Part shown: positions 14,357-14,502 of the stretch, piece by piece
Position numbering within the stretch: the stretch's first letter is position 1
Layout of the letters: each line of letters starts with the position of its first letter
DNA from: Coriobacteriales bacterium
GTDB lineage: Bacteria; Actinomycetota; Coriobacteriia; Coriobacteriales; UBA8131
Reading direction: 5' to 3'
Length of the DNA stretch: 14,502 nt
Assembly: GCA_031268525.1 (NCBI GenBank)
Contig: JAIRXA010000187.1
Span: forward strand, 1-14,502
Notes under the pieces: generated by a model
Seen by the model: only the letters and a program-made list of their open reading frames with translations
The model's database searches: none
What the model was told of the DNA's origin: nothing
Translations under genes and position numbers: made by a program

Positions 14357-14453
14357 CGCCCTATTTTCACCTCGTCTCTCTATCTCGCTCAGTATAGCAT
14401 CTTGGATAGGAGCTCCGTCGAGAACAGGGACACGAGTGCGGGACACCTATCTT

Positions 14454-14502
14454 GAGCAGGCAGGGGGACGAGCAGGCAGGGGGACGAGCAGGCAGGGGGA
14501 CG
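14454..14502. repeat. 16-bp tandem repeat running off the window edge
   Basis: Three identical copies of gagcaggcagggggac occupy 14454-14469, 14470-14485 and 14486-14501, and the array continues past the window end. There are no spacers, so it is not CRISPR. It lies upstream of the MNT gene. A related GGGACAC-rich segment (cgggacac near 14439-14446) precedes it and resembles the G-rich repeats often found between genes. Confidence 0.8.

Noticed and set aside
14454..14502. Possible CRISPR array at the right edge
   Set aside because: The 16-bp units are directly adjacent with no spacers and no cas gene is in the window.

Overview
The window looks like chromosomal DNA of an anaerobic actinobacterium of the Eggerthellaceae/Coriobacteriia type, the group that includes Eggerthella, Slackia, Gordonibacter and Adlercreutzia. 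That placement is an inference. It rests on a polytopic membrane protein fused to a LuxR-type helix-turn-helix, divergent from a Tat-exported molybdopterin oxidoreductase with DmsB- and DmsC-like partners, a combination typical of these gut anaerobes. Base composition is moderate, near 50-55 % G+C by eye. No rRNA, tRNA, transposase or CRISPR array was seen.

Layout. (1) Positions 1-155: short direct and tandem repeats plus a possible 42-codon ORF. (2) 148-1752, minus: membrane-bound LuxR-family regulator. (3) 1753-2293: a divergent regulatory region of about 540 bp with small dyads and two very short ORFs, each with a strong ribosome binding site, ahead of the main operon. (4) 2294-10463, plus: a compact redox operon of seven genes. 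In order these are a Tat-exported molybdopterin catalytic subunit, a four-cluster ferredoxin subunit, a DmsC-like membrane anchor, a soluble protein with a duplicated winged-helix-like module, a TorD-family chaperone, a NapG-like Tat-exported ferredoxin and a NapH-like membrane ferredoxin. (5) 10516-12429, plus: a UvrD-like protein whose ATPase motifs look destroyed. (6) 12521-13318, minus: a thymidylate synthase family protein. (7) 13319-13631: a gap with 9-bp iterons and a hairpin. (8) 13632-14356, minus: an MNT/HEPN toxin-antitoxin pair whose HEPN gene is frameshifted. (9) The right edge carries a 16-bp tandem repeat that runs out of the window.

How the genes probably work together. Menaquinol is oxidised at the DmsC-like anchor and electrons pass through the four clusters of the DmsB-like subunit to the molybdopterin subunit outside the membrane. 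There an unidentified substrate is reduced or dehydroxylated. The TorD-like protein would hold the catalytic subunit until cofactor insertion and Tat export. The NapG/NapH-like pair would add a second quinol-to-ferredoxin electron path. The membrane LuxR protein is the natural candidate for substrate-responsive control. The catalytic subunit has Cys rather than Ser at the expected metal-ligand position and is long (1039 aa). It therefore resembles the Cys-ligated, acetylene hydratase and catechol dehydroxylase side of the family more than true DMSO reductases, but the substrate cannot be read from sequence.

The least explained parts are the tandem winged-helix protein inside the operon, the pseudo-helicase just after it, the repeat-encoded Asp/Ala/Val insert in the NapH-like protein, and the leader region with its small ORFs and hairpin.
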